DNA of 64,000 bases, taken from positions 62,001 to 126,000 of the forward strand of contig JAJDAO010000026.1 in NCBI GenBank assembly GCA_029261835.1. The letters are read 5' to 3'. Under the pieces are notes generated by a model. It was not told the origin of the DNA and made no database searches. It worked only from the letters and a program-made list of their open reading frames with translations. Of this stretch, positions 8,588 through 16,297 are shown one piece after another. Each line of letters begins with the position of its first letter. Position 1 is the first letter of the stretch. The translations under genes were made by a program, and so were the position numbers. The stretch comes from Deltaproteobacteria bacterium (GTDB lineage: Bacteria; Myxococcota_A; UBA9160; UBA4427).

Positions 8588-9751
8588 ATGTACTTCGATC
8601 TTCCCACCTATCTAAGAGTCATCCGCCTCGTGCTTACGGACAGGCCCGGTCCGCGGCGGCTCGCGATACACCTCGGCCTCCTCGTGCTTCTGACGGCATG
8701 GGCCATCTTCAACGCGTTCTTTATGATTCTCGACCCCATCTTCTTTCCACGACTCCGAAGCGTCCCCATCCGGGATCCGGTCTTCATCGTGGGCAATGCC
8801 CGCAGCGGAACGACCCTCTTTCACCGCCTTCTGTGCGGGGACCGCGAACGCTTCGCGTACTTTCGGATGTGGGAGCTGCTCTTCCCTTCGCTCATCCAGA
8901 AGAAGTTCATCCGCTTCCTCTATTCCACTCTCGAGAGTCGCTTCCCGCGGACTCATCGACGACTGGTGGATTGGGAGTCCAGACAGCTCCTGGAGCTCAA
9001 GCGCCAGCACTACATCGGTGTCGCAACACCGGAAGAGGACGAGTTTCTCTTTCTGATCTCCTTCTCGTCCGCGATGCTTCCGGTGTTCTTCCCCTATGTC
9101 GATGCGCTTCAGCACCTCGTCATCTTCGAGCAGCGGCCTCCGGCCACCCGTAGACGAATCATGCGCTTCTACAGGGGCTGCATCAGGCGACAGCTACTCT
9201 GCTACGACGGGAACCTGACTCTGCTCAGCAAGAACCCGGCCTTCGTATCGAAGATGCGCGATCTGGCCAGGGAGTTCCCGAATGCCAAGTTCGTGTATCT
9301 CATGCGAAACCCCTTCGAGACCATTCCGAGCCTCCTGAAGCTTCTCCAGACCATCTCGGATGGCCTCGGAATCGAGACCGATCACGCCGACGCCGCGAAA
9401 CGCTCACTCGTCGAAGGATGCATCCGCGATTACGACTACGCCCTCAATGTCCTGGACGAGCTTCCGCCTGAACGCTACGCGTTCGTACAGTACACCGATC
9501 TCGTCGCCGACCCGAAGGCAACCGTCGAAAGGGTCTACGAACGACTGCAGCTCTCGATCTCCCCCTCCTTCGAGGAGCACCTGGCCTCGGAAAAGAGCCG
9601 ACAGAAGCGGTACCGCAGCTCGAATGCCTACTCGCTCGAGGAGTTCGGGATCGACCAGCAGGAGTTGGAGAAGAAGCTCGAACCCCTCATCGAGCGATTC
9701 GGATTCCGCCCGTCCGATGTTTCGGAGGAAGACACGCGGGAGATGCTCTGA
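8588..9751 (+). CDS. membrane-anchored sulfotransferase family protein
   Basis: A 387-residue Sulfotransfer_3-type enzyme, expected to transfer sulfate from PAPS. An N-terminal hydrophobic segment (about residues 27-48) suggests membrane anchoring. The 5'-phosphosulfate loop is VFIVGNARSGTTLFHRLL (about residues 65-82). The 3'-phosphate region is KFVYLMRNPFETIPS, with the following Ser/Arg face expected to contact PAPS. The C-terminal part, RYAFVQYTDLVADPKATVERVY, is the usual conserved helix region. An AGAGG ribosome site lies five bases before the ATG. It is divergent from the MarR gene. The acceptor is unknown. A second sulfotransferase of a different subtype lies at 46757. Confidence 0.9.
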   Translation: MYFDLPTYLRVIRLVLTDRPGPRRLAIHLGLLVLLTAWAIFNAFFMILDPIFFPRLRSVPIRDPVFIVGNARSGTTLFHRLLCGDRERFAYFRMWELLFPSLIQKKFIRFLYSTLESRFPRTHRRLVDWESRQLLELKRQHYIGVATPEEDEFLFLISFSSAMLPVFFPYVDALQHLVIFEQRPPATRRRIMRFYRGCIRRQLLCYDGNLTLLSKNPAFVSKMRDLAREFPNAKFVYLMRNPFETIPSLLKLLQTISDGLGIETDHADAAKRSLVEGCIRDYDYALNVLDELPPERYAFVQYTDLVADPKATVERVYERLQLSISPSFEEHLASEKSRQKRYRSSNAYSLEEFGIDQQELEKKLEPLIERFGFRPSDVSEEDTREML

Positions 9752-9821
9752 TGGCAGAGGAATTGCGCACCCGTATCACCGGAAAGAAGGATCCCGTACT
9801 GTGCCAGAGGTTCACCTTCTG

Positions 9822-9947
9822 ATGTCCATCTTCACCGGATCGGTAAATCGGCTCGCCTATCTCGTGCTCAGCAAGCTGGTCCCACGCGGGGCTGCGGTGC
9901 GCTGCTTCAGTCGCACAGCACGCGGAGTCTACGGCGCGTCGCGATGA
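9822..9947 (+). CDS. possible small protein coupled to the downstream reductase
   Basis: A 41-codon frame too short for the track. It reads MSIFTGSVNRLAYLVLSKLVPRG and ends RGVYGASR. An AGAGG lies about eleven bases upstream of the ATG. Its TGA overlaps the ATG of the reductase at 9944 in an ATGA arrangement, the same kind of coupling seen in real operon joints elsewhere here. The central part is mildly amphipathic. No family is recognised, and it may be only a leader that couples translation or a chance frame. Confidence 0.3.
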   Translation: MSIFTGSVNRLAYLVLSKLVPRGAAVRCFSRTARGVYGASR

Positions 9948-11035
9948 CTGAGCCCGCATTCACACCGGATACCATCGGCCCACTCTGCCTGGTGACGGGT
10001 GGAAGCGGCTACCTCGGTGGCCACCTGGTCGAGCGGCTGGCCAAGATTGGCTGCACGGTACGCGTCTTCGACCTCGCGCCCTACAGCGGAGCCGCCGCAG
10101 TGGAGAGCATCGTTGGTGACGTGCGCCTCTACGATGATCTCCGCGCGGCCTGCGAGGGCGTCGACACCGTCTTCCATACCGCGGCGCTGATCAACCTGCT
10201 GGCCCGCTATCGCGCGACGGAGCGCCGCAAGGTCTTCGACGTGAATGTGCTCGGCACCGAGAACGTGCTGCGCGCGTGTGCGGCCGCGGGCGTCGGGCGG
10301 CTGGTGCACACCAGCAGCATCAACGTGGCCCTGGGCGAGGCCGTGAACAATGGTGACGAGACCACCCGCCTGATCGCCAAAGGCGATCTGCTCGATCTCT
10401 ACAGTGAGAGCAAGATGCTGGCCGAGCGCGCGGTCGTGGCGGCGGACAATCCGTCGGGGCTGCGCACCGTGGCGCTGCGGCCCGGTGGCATCTGGGGTCC
10501 CGGACAAGACGCCATGATGATCGCTCGCTTCATCGAGCAGCTCGCGGCCGGCCGCTTCACGATACTCGTGGGAGATGGCCACGCAGTGCTCGACAACACC
10601 CACGTCGACAACGCCGTCGACGCACACCTGATGGCGGCGCAGAAGCTCGCCGAGATACCCGAGGTGGTGGCGGGTCAGGCCTACTTCATAACAGACGGCG
10701 AGCCCGTGAATGGCGTGGACTGGTTCCGCCCACTGGTCGAGGGATTGGGCCATGTCTGGCCTCGCCGGCGCATTCCCGGACGCCTGCTGTATCACATCGC
10801 GCATCTGCTGGAGTGGATTCACTTCCTGGGCGGCCCGGAGTCCACCCTCACGCGTCGCAGTGTCCTGAACCTGATTCGGGACGGCTCCTTCTGTATCGAC
10901 AAGGCCCGCGAGCAGCTCGGCTATCGACCGCGCGTTCAGGCCGCGGAGGGACTGCCCGCGATGCTGCCCGATGCAAGAGAACTCTACCAGCGAGAGCTGG
11001 CGCGCCGAGGCGGTGACAAGCCCGACTCTGAGTAG
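9944..11035 (+). CDS. NAD(P)-dependent epimerase / 3-beta-hydroxysteroid dehydrogenase-like
   Basis: A 363-residue extended SDR. The nucleotide-binding motif is LVTGGSGYLGGHLVERL (about residues 16-32), the acidic strand VRVFDLAP follows, and the active-site pair is YSESKMLAERA (YxxxK). The strand TVALRPGGIWGPGQD and the later DNTHVDNAVDAHLMA are typical of the 3-beta-HSD/sterol C4-decarboxylase branch. It probably oxidises or reduces a ring hydroxyl or ketone. It is followed after 31 bases by a KstD-like flavoprotein and an OYE homologue, and faces a second member of the same family at 13620, which suggests a shared redox pathway. Confidence 0.9.
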   Translation: MTEPAFTPDTIGPLCLVTGGSGYLGGHLVERLAKIGCTVRVFDLAPYSGAAAVESIVGDVRLYDDLRAACEGVDTVFHTAALINLLARYRATERRKVFDVNVLGTENVLRACAAAGVGRLVHTSSINVALGEAVNNGDETTRLIAKGDLLDLYSESKMLAERAVVAADNPSGLRTVALRPGGIWGPGQDAMMIARFIEQLAAGRFTILVGDGHAVLDNTHVDNAVDAHLMAAQKLAEIPEVVAGQAYFITDGEPVNGVDWFRPLVEGLGHVWPRRRIPGRLLYHIAHLLEWIHFLGGPESTLTRRSVLNLIRDGSFCIDKAREQLGYRPRVQAAEGLPAMLPDARELYQRELARRGGDKPDSE

Positions 11036-11066
11036 CGGTGTCACCGGGCATCGCTGGGAGAAGCTG

Positions 11067-12500
11067 ATGTCGAATCTGATTCGAGATCCCACGGAGATCA
11101 AGACCTGGGATGAAGAAGTGGCCGTGCTCGTGGTGGGTCTCGGCGCAGCCGGGGCCGCTACGGCTCTGGAGGCCTCGCGAACGGGCGCGGAGACCCTGGT
11201 GCTCGAACGCGCCGGTGGCGGTGGCGGCACCTCGGCCATGTCCGGCGGAGTGCTCTACCTCGGCGGTGGTACCCCGTTGCAGCAGGCCTGCGGCTTCGAC
11301 GACTCGGAAGAGGATATGTTCAAGTATCTGATGGCTTCCTGCGGCGAGAGCCCCGATGAAGCCAAGATGCGACTCTACTGCGAGGGATCGGTGGGTCATT
11401 ACGATTGGCTCGTTGAGCAGGGCGTTCCCTTCAAACAGACTTACTACCACGGCTGCAGCGGCGAGCCCCCCAGTGACGACGGCCTGGTGTGGTCGGGATC
11501 GGAAAGGGTCCATCCCTTCTGCGAGATCGCGAAGCCGGCGCCCAGAGGCCACGTGCCCCAGGTAGAGAACCAGGCCGGCCCCCTGCTGATGAAGCAGCTC
11601 TGCGCCGCCGTTGACGCGAGTGCCGCCCGCGTCGCCAGCAATCATCGTTGCATCGCGTTGGTGCAGGAGCCCGATGGCCACGTGATCGGTGCCATTGCCG
11701 AATCCTTCGGAGAGACGCGCGCGATCCGAGCCACCGGCGGCGTGGTGGTCACCACCGGTGGCTTCGTCCTCAACGATCGCATGCTGGAGCAGCACCGACC
11801 CGCCGCGCTCCGCTGCAAGTTTCGTGTGGCCGCCGATGGCGACGATGGCAGCGGGATTCAGCTTGGCATTGCAGCTGGCGCTGCCACACAGCATATGGAT
11901 GCGGTTTCGATCTCACTCCCGATCACGCAGCCCTGGGGACTGAAGCGCGGCGTCATGGTCAACGCCGAGGGCCAGCGTTTCATCGCAGAGGATTCGTACT
12001 ACGGTCGCCTGGGCGAGTGGGCGCTGCTTCACCACGGCGGCAAGGCCTGGCTGATCGTAGACGACGCCATCTTCGAGAAGCCCGAGTATATGCCGGAGGT
12101 GGCCGCGGTGGGCGAGACAGTGGCGGAGCTCGAGCGCGAGCTCGGGTTGCCCCAGGGCGGACTCGCATCCACCATGGCACTCTACAATCAACACGCCGAA
12201 GCAGGGCAGGATCCCGTATTCCACAAGAATACGGAGTATATTCAGCCGCTCCACTCCCCCCCTTTCGGTGCCTTCGGCTGCGCCGTGGACGACGCTCTCT
12301 ACGCCGTATTCACCCTGGGCGGCCTGGACACGGATGTGGACGGTCGCGTCCTGGATCCAGCGGGTGATCCCATTGCGGGTCTCTACGGCGCCGGACGCTC
12401 AACCTCGGGTCTATCGGTCGGGAGCTATAGCAGCGGGCTGTCCCTCGGCGACGGCACCTTCTTCGGACGGCGGGCGGGGCGGACAGCAGCAAAGGGATGA
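11067..12500 (+). CDS. FAD-dependent oxidoreductase, KstD/FAD_binding_2 family
   Basis: A cytoplasmic flavoprotein of 477 residues. The track frame opens at 10971 inside the previous gene; ATG 11067 with GGGAG six bases upstream is the likely start (MSNLIRDPTEIKTWD). The FAD motif VLVVGLGAAGAATALEAS lies at about residues 21-38, then the STSG-like TSAMSGGVLYLGGG. The C-terminal segment GLYGAGRSTSGLSVGSYSSGLSLGDGTFFGRRAG is the second FAD-binding region. No export signal is seen, in contrast to the relative at 3248. It likely acts as a dehydrogenase on a ketone-activated ring. Its stop overlaps the first possible start of the OYE gene, so co-expression is expected. Confidence 0.9.
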   Translation: MSNLIRDPTEIKTWDEEVAVLVVGLGAAGAATALEASRTGAETLVLERAGGGGGTSAMSGGVLYLGGGTPLQQACGFDDSEEDMFKYLMASCGESPDEAKMRLYCEGSVGHYDWLVEQGVPFKQTYYHGCSGEPPSDDGLVWSGSERVHPFCEIAKPAPRGHVPQVENQAGPLLMKQLCAAVDASAARVASNHRCIALVQEPDGHVIGAIAESFGETRAIRATGGVVVTTGGFVLNDRMLEQHRPAALRCKFRVAADGDDGSGIQLGIAAGAATQHMDAVSISLPITQPWGLKRGVMVNAEGQRFIAEDSYYGRLGEWALLHHGGKAWLIVDDAIFEKPEYMPEVAAVGETVAELERELGLPQGGLASTMALYNQHAEAGQDPVFHKNTEYIQPLHSPPFGAFGCAVDDALYAVFTLGGLDTDVDGRVLDPAGDPIAGLYGAGRSTSGLSVGSYSSGLSLGDGTFFGRRAGRTAAKG

Positions 12501-12517
12501 TATTGGAGGGAATATCC

Positions 12518-13615
12518 ATGACGCATGCGTTGTTCTTGCCAGTGAGACTGGGTGATTTGGCACTCAAGAATAGAATCCTGATGTCGCCAATGACCCGTGC
12601 CCGCGTGGCAACCCGGATCCCCACCGACTCGACAGTGACCTACTACACGCAGCGAGCTGGTGCTGGCCTGATTCTGACCGAAGCAACAACCGTTTCTCAG
12701 CAAGGGGATGGTTCGCTGGCAACGCCAGGTATCTATACAGCGAAACAGATTTCCGGCTGGAAGCGCGTAACAGATTCTGTCCGTGAGGCTGGCGGCACCA
12801 TTCTATGTCAACTGTGGCATGCCGGACGTGTATCCCATAGCTGCTTTCAGGAGAACAATGCGGCGCCCGTGTCGGCATCGCATGTTCACGGTGAGGTACG
12901 AACGTTCACGCCAGACGGCTTCGAGCGCACCTCCAAGCCTCGCGCCCTGACCAGTGAGGAAATCCCCGCTATTGTCGAACAATTTGCCCAAGGTGCGCGC
13001 AGTGCCATCGAGGCGGGTTTTGATGGCGTAGAGGTCCATTCGGCCAGTGGCTACCTGCTCGACCAGTTTCTACGCGACGGCACCAATAGGCGTACCGATG
13101 CCTATGGTGGCTCTATCGAGAATCGCTGCCGCTTCACCTTGGATATCGTCGATGCCGTCGCGGCAGCAGTGGGTGAGGGGCGCACCGCAATTCGCATTTC
13201 CCCAATGGTGATAACCTGGGACTGTGCTGACAGCAATCCTGTTGCGCTGTTTAGATATCTGGTCAGGGAATTGGACAAACGCAACCTGGCCTTCTTGGAT
13301 GTGATGGAGCGCAATGACATGCAAACGCCAAACAGCAGTGACGTGCAGCAGCTCGAAGACGGTGTCAGGGAAATCCGATCAGCGTTCACCGGTAACTATG
13401 TGGCCAACGGCGGCTTCGCTGTCGACACTGCGAAAATCGCCATTGAAACTGACCACGCCGTTGGCATCTGCTTTGGTCGCGACTATATCTCCACGCCGGA
13501 TCTGGCCGAGAGGATGGCTGCTGGTGCCGAACTGAATCCGCCTGCCGATCCCCTGCAATACTATGGTGACGGTGGTGACGCTGGCTATCTCGATTATCCG
13601 TCTATGAATGACTAA
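12518..13615 (+). CDS. Old Yellow Enzyme family alkene reductase with altered substrate-binding residue
   Basis: A 365-residue FMN-dependent TIM-barrel ene-reductase homologue. GGAGGG at 12505-12510 sits seven bases before ATG 12518, so this start is chosen over ATG 12497. Motifs: LKNRILMSPMTRARV at the N-terminus, LCQLWHAGRVSH, and VEVHSASGYLLDQFLRDGTN followed by RRTDAYGGSIENRCRF. In OYE enzymes the carbonyl of the substrate is held by His plus His/Asn three residues later (H-x-x-N/H); here the second residue is Ser177. The proton-donor Tyr equivalent (GYL) is kept. GC is clearly lower than in its neighbours (hand counts of two lines give about 48% and 57%), which suggests transfer. Confidence 0.92.
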   Translation: MTHALFLPVRLGDLALKNRILMSPMTRARVATRIPTDSTVTYYTQRAGAGLILTEATTVSQQGDGSLATPGIYTAKQISGWKRVTDSVREAGGTILCQLWHAGRVSHSCFQENNAAPVSASHVHGEVRTFTPDGFERTSKPRALTSEEIPAIVEQFAQGARSAIEAGFDGVEVHSASGYLLDQFLRDGTNRRTDAYGGSIENRCRFTLDIVDAVAAAVGEGRTAIRISPMVITWDCADSNPVALFRYLVRELDKRNLAFLDVMERNDMQTPNSSDVQQLEDGVREIRSAFTGNYVANGGFAVDTAKIAIETDHAVGICFGRDYISTPDLAERMAAGAELNPPADPLQYYGDGGDAGYLDYPSMND

Positions 13616-13619
13616 CCGT

Positions 13620-14642
13620 CTATCGCGAAAGCGGTTCGTTGGGGCGGAGCTTCTTTCCGCTGCGCAGTTGCTGCTGGAACCAACAGGCTGCCTCGGCGAT
13701 GGATTCTTCCACGGGGCGCGGGTTCCAGTGCAGCTCCCCACGCGCCTTCTCATTGTCGAAGTCCTGGGGAATGCGCGAGAGCCGCAAGCTCTTGAGCGTC
13801 ACCTCCGTTTCTACACCGACCAACCAACTGGAATTCTCGGCGATCCAGCAACCCAGGTACATGATCCACATCGGCATGCTGTAGGCGGGGATAGGTGTGC
13901 CGGCGGCCTTCACGGCGAGGGACCAGATCTCCTTGAGCGTGAGCGTGCGGTCCGTAATCAAATAGCGCTCGCCCAGGCGTCCGTGCTTCTCTGCGAGGAC
14001 CATGGCCTCCGCCGCGTCGCGGATGCCTACCGAGCTGAAGCGGGCGTCCCAGGCCGGCAATAGGCCACGCAGCACCAGCGAGAGCAACCAGCCGTGCGGC
14101 GTAGGCTGCAAGTCCTCCGCGCCGTAGGTCATTGCGACATTGCAGACGACGCCAGGCAAACCGCGCTTGCAGTAATCCATGAAGAGATCCTCCGCTTCCA
14201 CGCGCACGCGCACGTATTCAGAGGCCCTGTCCCACCAGTTGAAGGTGTCTTTCTCACTGGCAATGCCGGAGGGGTTCAAGCCCAGGGTCATGTGGGTGCT
14301 GGTGTAGATGAAGCGCGCAACGCCGAGGTCCATGGCAACGTCCAGCACGTTGCGCAGGCCTTCGATGTTGGTGATGCGCAGCGGCTCCGGGTTCTTCAGC
14401 CAGGCCCGCGTATCTACCACGCAGTAGTAGATGGCGGAGCAGCCCTGCATGGCCTTGCGCAGCGATTCGCCATCGCAAACATCGCCGACGGCGTGTTCGA
14501 ACGCGAGATGCTCGATGGCCGAGATGTCGCTGGTGGCGCGCGTAAAGATGCGAATATCGCGCATGTCTTCAGCCAGCGCCTTCACCACGTGACTCCCAAG
14601 AAACCCGCTCGCACCCATCACAAGAGTTCTTCCTTCAGACAT
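13620..14642 (-). CDS. NAD(P)-dependent epimerase / 3-beta-HSD-like reductase
   Basis: A 340-residue extended SDR. Nucleotide motif LVMGASGFLGSHVVKAL (about residues 7-23), HAVGDVCDGESLRKAM for the acidic segment, and a long insertion around IYYCVVDTRAWLKNPEPLR where the family has the catalytic region. A clear YxxxK is not obvious: the segment NWWDRASEYVRVRVEAE has Tyr followed four residues later by Val, so catalysis may be altered. It is convergent with the OYE gene, only four bases between stops, and divergent from the MBL gene at 14827. Family membership is firm; substrate and even activity are open. Confidence 0.85.
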   Translation of the reverse strand: MSEGRTLVMGASGFLGSHVVKALAEDMRDIRIFTRATSDISAIEHLAFEHAVGDVCDGESLRKAMQGCSAIYYCVVDTRAWLKNPEPLRITNIEGLRNVLDVAMDLGVARFIYTSTHMTLGLNPSGIASEKDTFNWWDRASEYVRVRVEAEDLFMDYCKRGLPGVVCNVAMTYGAEDLQPTPHGWLLSLVLRGLLPAWDARFSSVGIRDAAEAMVLAEKHGRLGERYLITDRTLTLKEIWSLAVKAAGTPIPAYSMPMWIMYLGCWIAENSSWLVGVETEVTLKSLRLSRIPQDFDNEKARGELHWNPRPVEESIAEAACWFQQQLRSGKKLRPNEPLSR

Positions 14643-14826
14643 TCGTCTTCCCTCCTTGGGTACGCGCTCGCACTCGCTTACTTCCTCGATGCGGATTCTC
14701 CGCCGACCCGCGAATCAATCCGCAGAGTCGCTGAACGGGTATTACTGTAGCCGCATCAACTCCGGATGCTGTTCTTGCGAGATAGCTTACAAGGAAGTAA
14801 TCTTGCCGCCGTCACAGGAGGCCTCC

Positions 14827-16242
14827 ATGTCCAGTTCCTCCAGTCGGACCCGCTACCGCATCATCGGAGCCCTCGGTGCCATTGTCGTGATCGCCGGCCT
14901 GGTGCTCCTGTCGTCGCGCGATGCCCGCCGCAGCGTCGAACTCGTCGCCGTCGAGGCGATCGGCGAGGCGGCCCTCGCGCGAATGGGGGAGAGCGAGGGG
15001 AACGACCGGGCGGCGGACTTCATCAACACGCCGATTGAGGTGCGCAAGCTGGGCGAGAACATCTGGCAGGCGACCGGCGTTGCAAACACACACCTGATCT
15101 CCACTGAGGAGGGCAACGTCCTCTTCGACACCGGCCTGTCGCTTCAGGTCCCGAAGCAGAAGCGCGCGCTCGAGCAGGCCGCGCCCGATCGGCCCCTCAC
15201 ACACATCATCGTCAGCCACTCCCACGCCGATCATTCGGGTGGCGTGAAGTTCTGGGCGGACGAGGGCAGCGAAATCGTCGCCCACGAGGAGTTCGCGGAG
15301 GAGCAGCGCTACCTCGAGGAGCTCCAGCCCTACCTGCACCATCGCAACCGCACTCTCTTTCCATTCATCCCCGAGGATCCGCCGAAGATCGGATTGATCG
15401 CCTACGGCGGCATCAAGCCCACGAAGCTCGTCCGCAACGGCGAGCCCTACCGCTTCGTGCTCGGAGGCGTGCGGTTCGAAGTCATCGCAGCGCCGGGCGC
15501 CGAGGGCGCAGACAATCTGGTGCTGTGGCTGCCCGATGAGAAGATCTTGTTCAGCGGTGACTTCTTCGGACCGCTCTTCCCGCAGTTCCCAAACATCTTC
15601 ACCATGCGGGGCGAGAAGATCCGCAAGCCGATCGAGTACATCCAATCGCTGAACCGCATCGTCGCGCTCGAGCCCGAGATGATCGTGCCAAGCCACAAGG
15701 ATCCCATCGAGGGCCGCGAACGGATCCTCGCAGACATGATCAAGATGCGCGACGCAGTGCAGTACGTCCACGACGCCACGGTCGCGGGCATGAACGCGGG
15801 CAGGACCGTGCACCAGCTGATGGCGGAGATCTCGTTGCCGCCTGCGCTCGCGCTCAGCCAGGCCCACGGCCGCGTGTCATGGGGCGTAAGGAGCATCTGG
15901 GAGTACTACGCGACCTGGTTCCACTTCGATACCACCACGGAGCTCTACGCCGTCCCCGCGGTCGCGATCTACGGCGACCTCGTAAAGCTCGCGGGCGTGG
16001 AAGGGCTGGTGAAGCACGCGCGCAGCTACGTCGATGCGGGTAAGCCCGTGCACGCGCTGCACCTGCTCGACATTGCGCTCGAAGTGGGAAACGACCGCGC
16101 AGCGCTCGAAGCGCGACGCGACGCGCTCAAGATGCTGCTCGATGAAGCCGAGGCGACCACGCGCACCAGCTACGAGATGGACTGGCTCCTGCATCGCCTG
16201 CGCATCACCGCCGAGCGACTCGCGGAGGACGGCGCCGCCTGA
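14827..16242 (+). CDS. membrane-anchored MBL-fold hydrolase, alkylsulfatase-like
   Basis: A 471-residue metallo-hydrolase with a single N-terminal transmembrane anchor (IIGALGAIVVIAGLVLL). The zinc motif HSHADH is at about residues 131-136 (IIVSHSHADHSGG). Further ligands are in APGAEGADN, LFSGDFFG and VPSHKDP. The region after about residue 340 (SWGVRSIWEYYATWFHF) resembles the dimerisation domain of SdsA-type alkylsulfatases rather than plain beta-lactamases. AGGAGG lies five bases before ATG 14827; the track start at 14656 is too far upstream. It faces the periplasm if the anchor is N-in. It is convergent with a membrane amidohydrolase; the same pair occurs at 33394-36545. Confidence 0.88.
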   Translation: MSSSSSRTRYRIIGALGAIVVIAGLVLLSSRDARRSVELVAVEAIGEAALARMGESEGNDRAADFINTPIEVRKLGENIWQATGVANTHLISTEEGNVLFDTGLSLQVPKQKRALEQAAPDRPLTHIIVSHSHADHSGGVKFWADEGSEIVAHEEFAEEQRYLEELQPYLHHRNRTLFPFIPEDPPKIGLIAYGGIKPTKLVRNGEPYRFVLGGVRFEVIAAPGAEGADNLVLWLPDEKILFSGDFFGPLFPQFPNIFTMRGEKIRKPIEYIQSLNRIVALEPEMIVPSHKDPIEGRERILADMIKMRDAVQYVHDATVAGMNAGRTVHQLMAEISLPPALALSQAHGRVSWGVRSIWEYYATWFHFDTTTELYAVPAVAIYGDLVKLAGVEGLVKHARSYVDAGKPVHALHLLDIALEVGNDRAALEARRDALKMLLDEAEATTRTSYEMDWLLHRLRITAERLAEDGAA

Positions 16243-16297
16243 GTCCTGCCGCAGCCGTCAGACCGAGTCGTGGCGGGCGAGCAACCCGTTCCTTCTC

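Noticed and set aside
9929-11239. 436-codon minus-strand frame opposite the 3-beta-HSD-like gene
   Set aside because: Antisense to a gene with intact catalytic motifs; no signature of its own.
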